Positions 25,901 through 33,298 of a DNA stretch of 64,000 bases are shown piece after piece; within the stretch, counting starts at the first letter, position 1; the number at the start of each line of letters is the position of its first letter. Source of the DNA: Planctomycetota bacterium (GTDB lineage: Bacteria; Planctomycetota; Planctomycetia; Gemmatales; Gemmataceae); NCBI GenBank assembly GCA_021807595.1, contig JAKBCS010000003.1, forward strand, positions 1 to 64,000, read 5' to 3'. The notes beneath the pieces are model-generated. The model searched no databases. It was not told the DNA's origin and saw only the letters and a list, made by a program, of their open reading frames with translations. A program made the position numbers and the translations under genes.

Positions 25901-26852
25901 GGAGCATTCCGTCCTCGCTCGCCGTTGCAACATGCTTGCCGTCGGGGGCAATCGCGGCGTGCGCAATGGCCTCCGCATGGGCCATCGCTTCGCCGATACG
26001 TTTGCCGGTTTGTGTGTCCCATAGCTCCGCCGCGCCGTTTACTCCGGCCGTTAACGCACGCTTCCCATCGCGGCTGAGCTGCACGACCTTCCACGGCTTC
26101 TCGTTCGTCCACAACTGTACGGGACGCGGACAGGAAGCGAGCACCGCCGACAGACGCAGCCGATGAGCCGCTGTCGGCAAGCCGTGCCTGTCGGCCAAGC
26201 GCAAGGCCGATACGAACGACGGCAGCGAACCCGATAAATCGCCCGAATCCATGCGCCGCACCCCGTTGGCGATGTGCATCTCGATCAAATGCCCCGCCGT
26301 CTCTTTGAGTTGTCTGTGCGACGCCTTGCTCTCGCCTTCCGCCGCTTGCCGTAGTTCCTCGGCGAGGTTTCGGGCCTGGAACTGCTTGTCGCGCTCGGTC
26401 TTGGCGGCGAGCGCGGCTTGCTCGGCTTCTCGAAGACGCGCCTGAAACTCCTTCTCTCGATTCGACCATTTTAGCTCTTGAATATCGTTGTCTCGCCTGC
26501 GCTGTCGCTCTTCCTCGGTTTCCTTGGCGCGTAGGGTCGATTGAAGTTTCGCCGCCGCCTGTTCTGCCTTAAACTCCGATTTCTCCGCTTCCAAACGGGC
26601 CGCTTCCATCCGGCTCCGCGTGTGAAGGAAGGTCGCGCTGCCGGCACTTGCGAGAAGTAAACAGAGAACGGACAAGCCGGCCGCGAGACGATTCGCTCGT
26701 CCCCATCGCATTAGCCGCGTCAAGAGCCTGCGCGCACTCATCGTTTCCTCCTCCCCGCAGATGGGACAATGAGGCGTCGCGGTGGCGGGCAGACCTTCGA
26801 AGACGGAAGGATCCCAGATGTGGCCGCGCGGGCAGATGGCTTTTTGCGACAT
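22956..26852 (-). CDS. Zinc-ribbon / transmembrane / coiled-coil / 16x WD40 / TPR protein lacking a kinase domain
   Basis: 1298 aa. The N-terminus CPRGHIWDPSVF...CPICGEE (residues 7-33) is the zinc-ribbon that precedes many Gemmata-type Ser/Thr kinases. Instead of a kinase, it is followed directly by RLMRWGRANRLAAGLSVLCLLLASAGSATFL, the post-kinase linker and transmembrane helix (about 56-76), then a Glu/Ala/Arg-rich coiled coil (about 78-190). By eye 16 WD40 units follow (about 235-930), each with a PDGK-type turn and a [VLI]WD end, then TPR-like pairs to the C-terminus (YARRARANAASRHWEAARADFQKALA and others). Probably a membrane-attached interaction hub. Function is unknown. Confidence 0.85.
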   Translation of the reverse strand: MSQKAICPRGHIWDPSVFEGLPATATPHCPICGEEETMSARRLLTRLMRWGRANRLAAGLSVLCLLLASAGSATFLHTRSRMEAARLEAEKSEFKAEQAAAKLQSTLRAKETEEERQRRRDNDIQELKWSNREKEFQARLREAEQAALAAKTERDKQFQARNLAEELRQAAEGESKASHRQLKETAGHLIEMHIANGVRRMDSGDLSGSLPSFVSALRLADRHGLPTAAHRLRLSAVLASCPRPVQLWTNEKPWKVVQLSRDGKRALTAGVNGAAELWDTQTGKRIGEAMAHAEAIAHAAIAPDGKHVATASEDGMLQVWDVESRKELADAVQLMGPVVGLAFSPDGKRFLVVTDKAPLGAMGATEVELRTYDTATAEPTRAEPLGSDLRPIPAAFSPDGKSILTVCQDRSARIWDIASGKQIGVSLVHDSEVVQARFSPDGEKVATAGADGTGRVWNAKTGESLSPPFPHGSKLRGASFGPDGRLLVTFGDASARVWDTRNGVPVGPRLRLDETIDDAIFSPDGRQVMTLGADGAARGWDYRSGREALAPLWHGDSIRYAAFAPMGDRLLTFDGRAVRWWDLSRSEALSANPRSSHSTSAGLVVLSPDHKRALRATETSVRIYDTATNETVGGTLPHPNLVTAAAFSGDGKRVLTVGHIRNGDELEGHVRVWQAATGELLGQPLIHARSVLEASFSPDGRRVLTACQDGKARLWDVEKSALVGEPMGHKSDLLRALFLSDGKRMLTLDVEGGLRLWDANSAEAIGPIWGHGKPIRHLGFSPNGRLLVTSGEDGAARLWEANAGREIAAAIVPGVAVLNAAFSPDATRIVTVDDGRRARVWDASNGKPIGSPIRHRAALSLAAFSDDGKRIVTVAADGLRVWDAASGEPIGPLVRLDAEQEAIRSVSLSRDGHLIASVGANGDPATSLHLYLKPDERSIPELKRIAEVLTAVRMADDGSVAPLDRAELAKEWQEARTKHVKDFSPSVEREKSWHAGGAAECEKRSLWIGSLLHLHYLISAQPTPDLYARRARANAASRHWEAARADFQKALASDAARWDLWAGQAEVEAAMGKWDDAIAGYTKAIERKGDRAALWTARGRIEARRGAWTKAAADFAKAIHLGEEDPVAWCHYARTLLASGDDANYRRWCARLVQRFGESKDENTIQHVVWTCALAEGAVRDWKSLVVRAERSAMERPQSTERVRLLTLLLYRAGQFEKSLSLARKLTAVSEPAPQARDWLLAALAAQRLGRPDEAKPALAKSEETRTKENGPNESWEDRFAYQTLHREAEMLIKEKTP

Positions 26853-27211
26853 GACGCTGCTCCATGAATTTGAGGAAGAGTGCCGCTTGCGCGATTATCG
26901 CAGAGCGAGATCGCCAGTCAAGAACTTGTTGGATGAATTCGCCTCGCAGCAACGAGGGCCTTTCGTCGTACCGTTGAATTTCGTTTCACCCCGGTCGTCA
27001 CCGCTGAATCGATGGGAAATCCGTTCTTCAAACATCGGGAAAGCGCGGTCGAGTAACCTCGTTGGCCCCGATTCGGTGGGATGCGCGGTGAACTCCTTCG
27101 GTGTCCGTTCGTGAGGATTGCTTGCCGAGAAGGCTCAACTTTGCAAGAATGCCGATACAATCAGAGCTTGAGGTCTAGCGGCGGTGTGTCGCCGAATCGA
27201 GAGGAATTGCG

Positions 27212-27958
27212 ATGAAGTTTTATGAAATGACCTACCCGCAACTACGCGACCTGCCGCGCGCTCGAATCGTCGTGGTTGCGCCGATTGCCGCCTGCGAACA
27301 GCACAGCCATCACTTGCCGACCATCACCGATACGGTCCTCGTCACCGGCGTCGCCGAGGGCGTCGAGCGCACCCTGCCGGAGCAAGTGTTGTTGCTGCCG
27401 ACCTTGTGGCTCGGCGCGTCGGCACATCACCTGCGCTTTGGAGCCACGCTGTCGGCGGAAGTCGATACACACGTCGATATGCTGTGCGACTTGCTGACAC
27501 CGCTGCTTGAGGACGGATACGAACGGCTGTTGCTCCTCAACGGACACGGCGGCAACATTGATACGATGCAGATGGCACTGCGTCATCTCCAACCGTTCTT
27601 CCGCGGCCACATCCTTTGCGCGGCCTCGTATTGGGACCTGGCCGAGAAGGAGCTGGCTGCCTTGGCCGAGGGACCGCGGAAAAAGATGGGGCACGCCTGC
27701 GAGTTCGAAACCTCAATGATGCTGGCTTTAAGGCCCGACTTGGTGCGTCGAGAGGTTATCCACGACGATCCGCCGCGCGAGAATCCGATCCTGCGCGGCC
27801 TCTTTCTTGCCGACGATATGATGCAAAAGACGGATCACGGCTGCGTCGGCTACCCGGAGCTTGCCAGCGCCGACAAGGGGCGAGCCTTCCTCCTCGCGGC
27901 GATCGACCGCGCGGTGGAAGTGATACAGGCGCTCCTAGCGCGTCCGTTGCCGACCTGA
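27212..27958 (+). CDS. Creatininase-family amidohydrolase
   Basis: 248 aa, close to the family's usual size. Metal-binding motifs are present in order: ACEQHSHHLPTITDT (residues 28-42, corresponding to EQHGxHLPxxTD), LLLNGHGGNIDTM (around 108-120) and GHACEFETSMML (around 165). Creatininase-fold enzymes hydrolyse cyclic or linear amides; relatives act in riboflavin/F420 and mycofactocin pathways, and others have no known substrate. AGAGGA precedes ATG 27212. The 359 bases upstream, to the WD40 gene start, hold no recognisable gene or site. Confidence 0.88.
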   Translation: MKFYEMTYPQLRDLPRARIVVVAPIAACEQHSHHLPTITDTVLVTGVAEGVERTLPEQVLLLPTLWLGASAHHLRFGATLSAEVDTHVDMLCDLLTPLLEDGYERLLLLNGHGGNIDTMQMALRHLQPFFRGHILCAASYWDLAEKELAALAEGPRKKMGHACEFETSMMLALRPDLVRREVIHDDPPRENPILRGLFLADDMMQKTDHGCVGYPELASADKGRAFLLAAIDRAVEVIQALLARPLPT

Positions 27959-28011
27959 CGGCTCGTTTCAACCCGCAAGTGTGAGGCGACTCGAACCGCG
28001 CGAGTAATCGG

Positions 28012-29769
28012 ATGAAGCGACTATTAGAATGGGATATAAAGAGTTTTCGCCGCGATCTCTTTGCCGCGCTGACGGTGTCCGCCGTCGCCGTCCCGCAAGA
28101 GATGGCCTACGCTCAGATTGCCGGTCTGCCACCGAAGTACGGACTGTACACCGGCTTCGTAGTCACCGCGTTGGCATCCCTATTCGGTTCGTCCGCTCAC
28201 CTCATCAGCGGACCCACCAACGCGCTCTCTCTGGTTCTGTTCGGAGCGCTGGCCTCGCTTCCTCTCGTCGCCGACGTGCCCGTTTCCACGCAGTTGCTTC
28301 AAGGGATGTATCTGCTCGTCTTTCTCGTGGGATCGATTCAACTGCTCATCGCCCTTTTCAAACTCGGCGATCTGACGTGCTACGTCTCCGAGTCGGTGCT
28401 GCTCGGTTTCATGGCGGGAGCGGGAATCCTCATCGCGTTGGGGCAAATCCCCAACGTCTTGGGCCTCCATGCACCGGGCGATGCGTCGCCGTCCCTGCTT
28501 CATCGCCTGTGGTCGTCGCTGCGCGAGGGTGGGGCAATCGACCGTCCCTCCGCCTTCCTCGGCGTGGGGACGCTGTTGGTACTCCTGCCGTTGCGCCGTT
28601 TCAAGCGCTGGCTCGGCGCGCCGTTTCCCGATCTGTTGGTGGCATTAATTCTGGCAATGGCGGCCGCGCCGTTTATCGGCTGGCATCCCAGCGACGCGCC
28701 GCTTCATGTAGAACCTGGATTACCCGCGCCAGTGCTTCCACCGGTCTGGCGGCTCGATTGGATACGTTCGCTCGGCGGCAGCGCGATGACGATTGCCGTC
28801 CTCGGCTTGCTCGAAGCGGTAGCCGTCGCCAAGTCAATCTCCGCGCGCACGCGCCAACCGCTCGACTTCAACCGCGAGTGCCTGGCCCAAGGGATCGCCA
28901 ATCTGACCGGTGCTTTCTTTCAGTGCATGCCCGGCTCCGGCTCGTTGACGCGCTCGAATCTCAACTATCAGGCCGGGGCCGTGAGTCGATGGGCCGGCGT
29001 CATGGCCGCTCTCGTCGTCGCCGCCGCGCTGCTCGTGTTGGCTCCGCTCGCCCGCCATGTGCCCAAACCCGCTTTAGCCGCCCTCCTCATCGTCACCGGC
29101 TATCGCCTCATCGACCGCTCGCGGTTTCTCTATTGCCTCCGCGCCACGCGCTTCGACGCTATCATCGCCCTCGGCACCGCCGCCGCTGCCGTGTTCCTTA
29201 GCATCGAATTGTCGATCTTAATTGGCGTATGTATCTCCTTCCTGCTCTTCGTTCCGCGGGCCGCGCGCTTGCAGGTTACCGAGTTGGTCGTCGCCGCCGA
29301 GCGCGTGGTACGCGAACGGCAACCCAACGATCCCGAATGCAAGCGCTTGGCGATCTTTGGCTTGGAAGGCGAGTTGTTCTTCGGTGCCTCGCCCCTCTTG
29401 GCCGACTTTCTCGACACGCTGCGGCGGCGCGTCAAAGGCGGAGCGCGCATCCTGATACTCCGCCTCAAGCGCACGCGCAATCCGGACATGGTGTGTCTGG
29501 AAATGTTGCAACAATTCCTCGAAGAAATGCAGGATCGCCGCGTACCCGTCCTCTTATGCGGCATCCGTCCCGATTTCGAGCAAGCGCTGCGCAACTTGCG
29601 CTTCCACCATTGGCTGCCGCGCGAATCGGTCTTCCTCGAAGACGCCGCGGCAGGCTCCTCGACCCTCCGAGCCGTTCGCCGCGCCTACGAAATCCTGGGT
29701 AGCGATCGATGCGACACCTGCCCACGCCTCAAGGAAGAACACAAACAGGATTGGTATTATATGATTTAA
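28012..29769 (+). CDS. SulP-family anion transporter with STAS domain
   Basis: 585 aa. Ten or more hydrophobic helices start with LFAALTVSAVAVPQEMAYAQIAGLPPKYGLYTGF, the SulP signature (VAVPQxMAYAxIAGLPPxYGLY). GAFFQCMPGSGSLTRSNLNYQAGA is the second conserved stretch. A cytoplasmic STAS domain (about residues 445-550, RLAIFGLEGELFFGASPLLADFLDTL) and a tail with CDTC follow. SulP proteins move sulfate, bicarbonate or other anions, often with Na+ or H+. The substrate is not predictable here. It starts 53 bases after the creatininase gene and may share its transcript. Confidence 0.92.
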   Translation: MKRLLEWDIKSFRRDLFAALTVSAVAVPQEMAYAQIAGLPPKYGLYTGFVVTALASLFGSSAHLISGPTNALSLVLFGALASLPLVADVPVSTQLLQGMYLLVFLVGSIQLLIALFKLGDLTCYVSESVLLGFMAGAGILIALGQIPNVLGLHAPGDASPSLLHRLWSSLREGGAIDRPSAFLGVGTLLVLLPLRRFKRWLGAPFPDLLVALILAMAAAPFIGWHPSDAPLHVEPGLPAPVLPPVWRLDWIRSLGGSAMTIAVLGLLEAVAVAKSISARTRQPLDFNRECLAQGIANLTGAFFQCMPGSGSLTRSNLNYQAGAVSRWAGVMAALVVAAALLVLAPLARHVPKPALAALLIVTGYRLIDRSRFLYCLRATRFDAIIALGTAAAAVFLSIELSILIGVCISFLLFVPRAARLQVTELVVAAERVVRERQPNDPECKRLAIFGLEGELFFGASPLLADFLDTLRRRVKGGARILILRLKRTRNPDMVCLEMLQQFLEEMQDRRVPVLLCGIRPDFEQALRNLRFHHWLPRESVFLEDAAAGSSTLRAVRRAYEILGSDRCDTCPRLKEEHKQDWYYMI

Positions 29770-29945
29770 GATGCGTCCAGACACTTGCTCGAAACCTGCG
29801 AACCGAAGAATCATACCGCAAATCCGCCGTCGTTTCTTGGCCGCAATTGGAATCGGATGCCTCATTTCGCCCCCGTTTCCGAACGATCGCGGTGCCGATA
29901 ATCGCCCATGAGGGACAGGCTCGGAACTTTCCGAAAGGGTACAGA

Positions 29946-29993
29946 CGAAAGCAGCCGATTCGCCCGCAAGCGCGAATCGGCTGCTTTCGTTTT
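29946..29993. terminator. Strong intrinsic terminator between convergent genes
   Basis: CGAAAGCAGCCGATTCGC (29946-29963) pairs exactly with GCGAATCGGCTGCTTTCG (29972-29989) around an 8-base loop and is followed by TTTTC. It lies between the SulP gene on the plus strand and the Cys-rich gene on the minus strand, so it may serve both. No other feature was seen in this 254-base gap. Confidence 0.8.
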
Positions 29994-30023
29994 CAGTTGA
30001 ATTGCTCGGCTTCCAAGAGACGG

Positions 30024-30557
30024 TTAGTTCCCCCAGTACGACGGTGCGGCCATCATTTGCGGCTGCATGCGAACTGGAGCGGGGGTGTTGGCAGCGGGGG
30101 TGTAGCCGACCGAACGGAACGTCGCATTTTGAATGTTCCGATTGCCGACCGCCTTTGAGGTCGGGATGGCCGGCATCGGTTCGGGGGAGACGATCGGGTT
30201 GGCGTTGGTTGTGGCCGGAGCGTTCGGAGCCGGCTCGCTCGGCGGCAACGAGCCGAGGCAAGAGCCGTCCCCACAACCGAGATTACCCATGAACGGCACG
30301 CCGCACGCGCCGTTGGCGCAGCCGCCGTTGCCGCCGTAGCCGCATCCACTCGGCCCGAACGGGCAACAGCCATCGCAGAAGACGGTTCCGGAGCAAACCG
30401 GGCTGAAGGCGTTGTATTGGCGGACGCAGAACTTCGCGCCGCAGTTGCAACAGCCGTGATGATAGAAGAGGCCGAAGGTGTGTCCGGCAAACGACGTTGC
30501 CGAGACGAAGGCGGAGACGACCAAGGCCAAAGCGGCGGACGGAAGCAATTTTTTCAT
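30024..30557 (-). CDS. Small exported Cys/Gly-rich protein
   Basis: 177 aa from ATG 30557; the ORF-track start at 30728 adds a leader without support. Signal peptide MKKLLPSAALALVVSAFVSATSFA, then a 70-residue stretch rich in cysteine and glycine (HHGCCNCGAKFC, CDGCCPFGPSGCGYGGNGGCANGACG, LGCGDGSCLG). A Pro/Ala/Asn-rich tail follows. The cysteines could form disulfides outside the cytoplasm or bind metal. Similar small exported low-complexity proteins are common in planctomycetes and often suspected in the cell surface, but no function is known. Confidence 0.75.
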   Translation of the reverse strand: MKKLLPSAALALVVSAFVSATSFAGHTFGLFYHHGCCNCGAKFCVRQYNAFSPVCSGTVFCDGCCPFGPSGCGYGGNGGCANGACGVPFMGNLGCGDGSCLGSLPPSEPAPNAPATTNANPIVSPEPMPAIPTSKAVGNRNIQNATFRSVGYTPAANTPAPVRMQPQMMAAPSYWGN

Positions 30558-30795
30558 GGTGGTGGGTCCGTGAGTGTGCCACGGGAGGAGCCGGACAACA
30601 TCCCTGATGGAGGGCATCCTCCCTGATTCCGCCCAAATATAGCCGCGCCGGAGCGGCCGCGCCGGAAATGCAAGGCTTTTTTGCACTCCATCCCGTGAGC
30701 CGTTCGCCGCGCCACGGGCACATCGCAAGCAATCGCCACGATCCGCCCAATCGTGGGGTGGAATCGCTCAAAGCGCGAAATTCGGCGAGAAAAAC

Positions 30796-31824
30796 TCAAG
30801 TTGCCGGTGAGGGGGTCCACGACGGGACGGCGTCGAGAGCGAGTGAGGCCCATTCGTTCCGCCGCCATTTCTCCACAGCGACGGCAGCCATCGCCGCATT
30901 GTCGGTGCAGAGCGACAGCGGCGGGATGAATAGTTCGGCTCCTTCGTCGCGCGCCATCGCCTCGAGCGCGCTGCGCAAGCAACCGTTGGCGGCTACCCCG
31001 CCACCGACGGCGAGTCGCTTCAGTCCCGTTCGCCGTAACGCCTGGCTCGATTTGGCGACGAGAACATCGACGACGGCTTTTTGAAAACTGGCGGCCAGAT
31101 CGGCGCGTCGCTGACTTGGAGGCGGCGGTTCGGGGCGCGGCTGGCTCTGTCCCGCCAGGGCATACAGCACCGCCGTCTTCAACCCGCTGAAACTGAAATC
31201 GAGCCGTTCGTCGTGCAAGAAAGAGCGCGGCAGCTTCACGGCATCCGCCTGGCCGCCCGCCGCCTCACGCTCCACGGCTGGCCCGCCCGGAAAACCCAGA
31301 CCGAGCAGACTGGCCACTTTATCGAACGCCTCACCGGCCGCATCGTCGAGCGTCCCGCCGAGGAGGTCAAACCGCAACGCGTCGCGGCAATGAAACAGAA
31401 CCGTATGGCCCCCGCTGACCACCAGGCCGACACACGGGAAAATGTCGCGCTCCGCCGCCAGCCGCGCCGCATAGATGTGGCTCTCGATGTGATTGACCGC
31501 GATCAGCGGCACATCCAGCACCAGCGCCAGCACCTTGGCCGCGCTGACGCCGACCAACAATGCTCCCACCAAACCCGGTGTGTTGTGTACGGCGATGCAG
31601 CCAATGTCTTCGAGCCGGAGATTCGCTCGCGCCAACGCCTCGTCCACGATGGGCAAGAGTCGTTGCAAATGGGCGCGCGCGGCCACCTCCGGCACCACTC
31701 CTCCGAAGCGCGCGTGCAACTCGGTCTGCGAGGCGACGACGTTGGAAAGAATCCTCGGCTCGTCCGTGAAAACGGCGGCCGCGGTCTCATCGCAAGAAGT
31801 TTCGATAGCGAGAATATTCGGCAC
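30796..31824 (-). CDS. tsaD: tRNA N6-adenosine threonylcarbamoyltransferase
   Basis: 342 aa, family-typical length. The N-terminus NILAIETSCDETAAAVF and the metal-binding NHIESHIYAARL (HxxxH) are diagnostic. SGGHTVLF, DDAAGEAFDKVASLLGLGFPGGPAVE, DFSFSGLKTAVL and the C-terminal VGGGVAANGCLRSAL plus CTDNAAMAA also match. TsaD, with TsaB and TsaE, transfers the threonylcarbamoyl group to A37 of ANN-reading tRNAs in the cytoplasm. The partner genes are not in the window. The 442 bases between its start and the ABC gene hold nothing recognisable. Confidence 0.97.
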   Translation of the reverse strand: MPNILAIETSCDETAAAVFTDEPRILSNVVASQTELHARFGGVVPEVAARAHLQRLLPIVDEALARANLRLEDIGCIAVHNTPGLVGALLVGVSAAKVLALVLDVPLIAVNHIESHIYAARLAAERDIFPCVGLVVSGGHTVLFHCRDALRFDLLGGTLDDAAGEAFDKVASLLGLGFPGGPAVEREAAGGQADAVKLPRSFLHDERLDFSFSGLKTAVLYALAGQSQPRPEPPPPSQRRADLAASFQKAVVDVLVAKSSQALRRTGLKRLAVGGGVAANGCLRSALEAMARDEGAELFIPPLSLCTDNAAMAAVAVEKWRRNEWASLALDAVPSWTPSPAT

Positions 31825-32266
31825 GAAGAGTATCCCATCGACTCGAGGCCGCTACTTTCGAGCGCGGCGAAACAAACAATTCAATTTACGACAGGGTGGT
31901 TATGTGAAAACGTCGCGCGGTGCCACGGTCGATTCTCCCGCATTCGGCGGACTTGATTTCGAGCTTCCAGGGCTTGTCGGCTTTATTCGATCTGCTTTGG
32001 GATCAATGTCGCCGTTGCTCTCAGCGGGAAGGGAGAGCAAATCGACTGGCTTTGCTCCGTTTCCGCTTCGAGTCTGGGCCAAGCACCACAGTATCCAATC
32101 TCTTTTTGCGTTCCTCGATCGCTACTTCCAAGGTCAACTCATCTCCCCACTCGACTGGATGGTCGGTTGAGGCGAGGCCAAGGACGGTTGGGGAGGAGAA
32201 GTCATTCGAGGAATCTACTCTCCGAGAAGCCTACACTAACAAGGATAACAAACGAATGCCGAACCC

Positions 32267-33202
32267 TCAATTCGTAATTCCCTTCGTAATTCCCATGAAC
32301 ACGTCCTCGAGATCGATCTCCTCTTCCTTGAACATCTTCAATCGCAAGCCATTTTGCAGCAGCAATTCCGGAATAAAACTGCCGTCGTGTACGCTGTCGC
32401 TGAGCGTGACGCGCAGGCATTCCTCTTCCTCGCGCGCCTCGACCTTGAGGATGTCGAGATGGGCTTCGAGAAGTTCTCGGGCGGCGGCGTTCTTGCCTTC
32501 GCCGACCGTCACGAGATAAACCGTGTGCTGACGCACCTTACGGATGGCCGTCTGTACGTCGCCATCGAACTCCAGTTTGCCGCGCTCGATGATGCCGATT
32601 TTGTTGCAGATGTCGGCCAACTCCGGCAGGATGTGGCTGGAGACGAGGATCGTTTTGCCCATGTTGCGCAGCTCTTTGAGCAGGCCGCGCATCTCGATGC
32701 GGGCGCGCGGATCGAGACCGCTGGCCGGTTCGTCGAGCAACAACACCTGCGGTTCGTGCAACAGCACGCGGGCCAACCCGAGTCGTTGCGTCATGCCGCG
32801 CGAGAGACTCGTCACAAGGGCGTCGCGCTTGTAGCCGAGATCGACCAGATCTAACACCTGATCGACCTTGCGCCGTCGCTCAGGTCCTTGAATGCGATAG
32901 GCGGCGGCGAAAAACTCGAGATATTCCGTCACCTTCATGTCGTCGTAGACGCCGAAGAAGTCGGGCATGTAACCCATGAGGCGGCGGATTTCTTGGGCGT
33001 TGTTGTAAATCGAGTAGCCGCACACCGTCGCCTCGCCCCAGGTGGGGTTCAGCAACGTGGCCAGGATGCGCATGGTCGTCGTCTTGCCCGCCCCGTTGGG
33101 ACCGATGAAGCCGTACACGTCGCCTCTTTCCAGCTTCAAAGTCAGCCGATTGAGGGCGTACAGATCGCCATACATTTTCGTGAGATCGCGAGTTTCAATC
33201 AT
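32267..33202 (-). CDS. ABC-2-type transporter ATP-binding protein
   Basis: 311 aa from ATG 33202 (MIETRDLTKMYGDLYALNRLTL); the longer ORF-track start reads through heptamer repeats. Walker A GPNGAGKTT, signature SRGMTQRLGLARVLLHEP (a variant of LSGGQ), Walker B VLLLDEP and the H-loop SSHIL are all visible. The last residues MGITKGITN come from a perfect 12-bp tandem duplication. No permease gene is adjacent; the 817-aa membrane protein encoded upstream is the likely partner. No Shine-Dalgarno sequence precedes the ATG, because that position is occupied by TAGTCRG repeats. Confidence 0.93.
   Translation of the reverse strand: MIETRDLTKMYGDLYALNRLTLKLERGDVYGFIGPNGAGKTTTMRILATLLNPTWGEATVCGYSIYNNAQEIRRLMGYMPDFFGVYDDMKVTEYLEFFAAAYRIQGPERRRKVDQVLDLVDLGYKRDALVTSLSRGMTQRLGLARVLLHEPQVLLLDEPASGLDPRARIEMRGLLKELRNMGKTILVSSHILPELADICNKIGIIERGKLEFDGDVQTAIRKVRQHTVYLVTVGEGKNAAARELLEAHLDILKVEAREEEECLRVTLSDSVHDGSFIPELLLQNGLRLKMFKEEEIDLEDVFMGITKGITN
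32271..32294. repeat. 12-bp tandem duplication at the end of the ABC ATPase gene
   Basis: TTCGTAATTCCC occurs twice without a gap and is part of the coding sequence, giving the repeated GIT(K/N) residues at the C-terminus. The A+T-rich words differ from the surrounding GC-rich coding sequence. Confidence 0.6.
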
Positions 33203-33204
33203 AG

Positions 33205-33246
33205 TAGTCAGTAGTCGGTAGTCAGTAGTCGGTAGTCGGTAGTCAG
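33205..33246. repeat. Six tandem TAGTCRG heptamers upstream of the ABC ATPase start
   Basis: Six perfect 7-bp units (TAGTCAG or TAGTCGG) end 2 bases before the ATG of the ABC gene on the minus strand. A related stretch, CTACTGGCTACTGACTACTGG at 33300-33320, encodes the last residues and stop codon of the upstream gene. Together they bound a roughly 50-base non-coding spacer. Confidence 0.85.
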
Positions 33247-33298
33247 AATGCTGAAGGAAGTAGCAAGGAGCTAAATCATACATTTTCTCCGTTGATTT

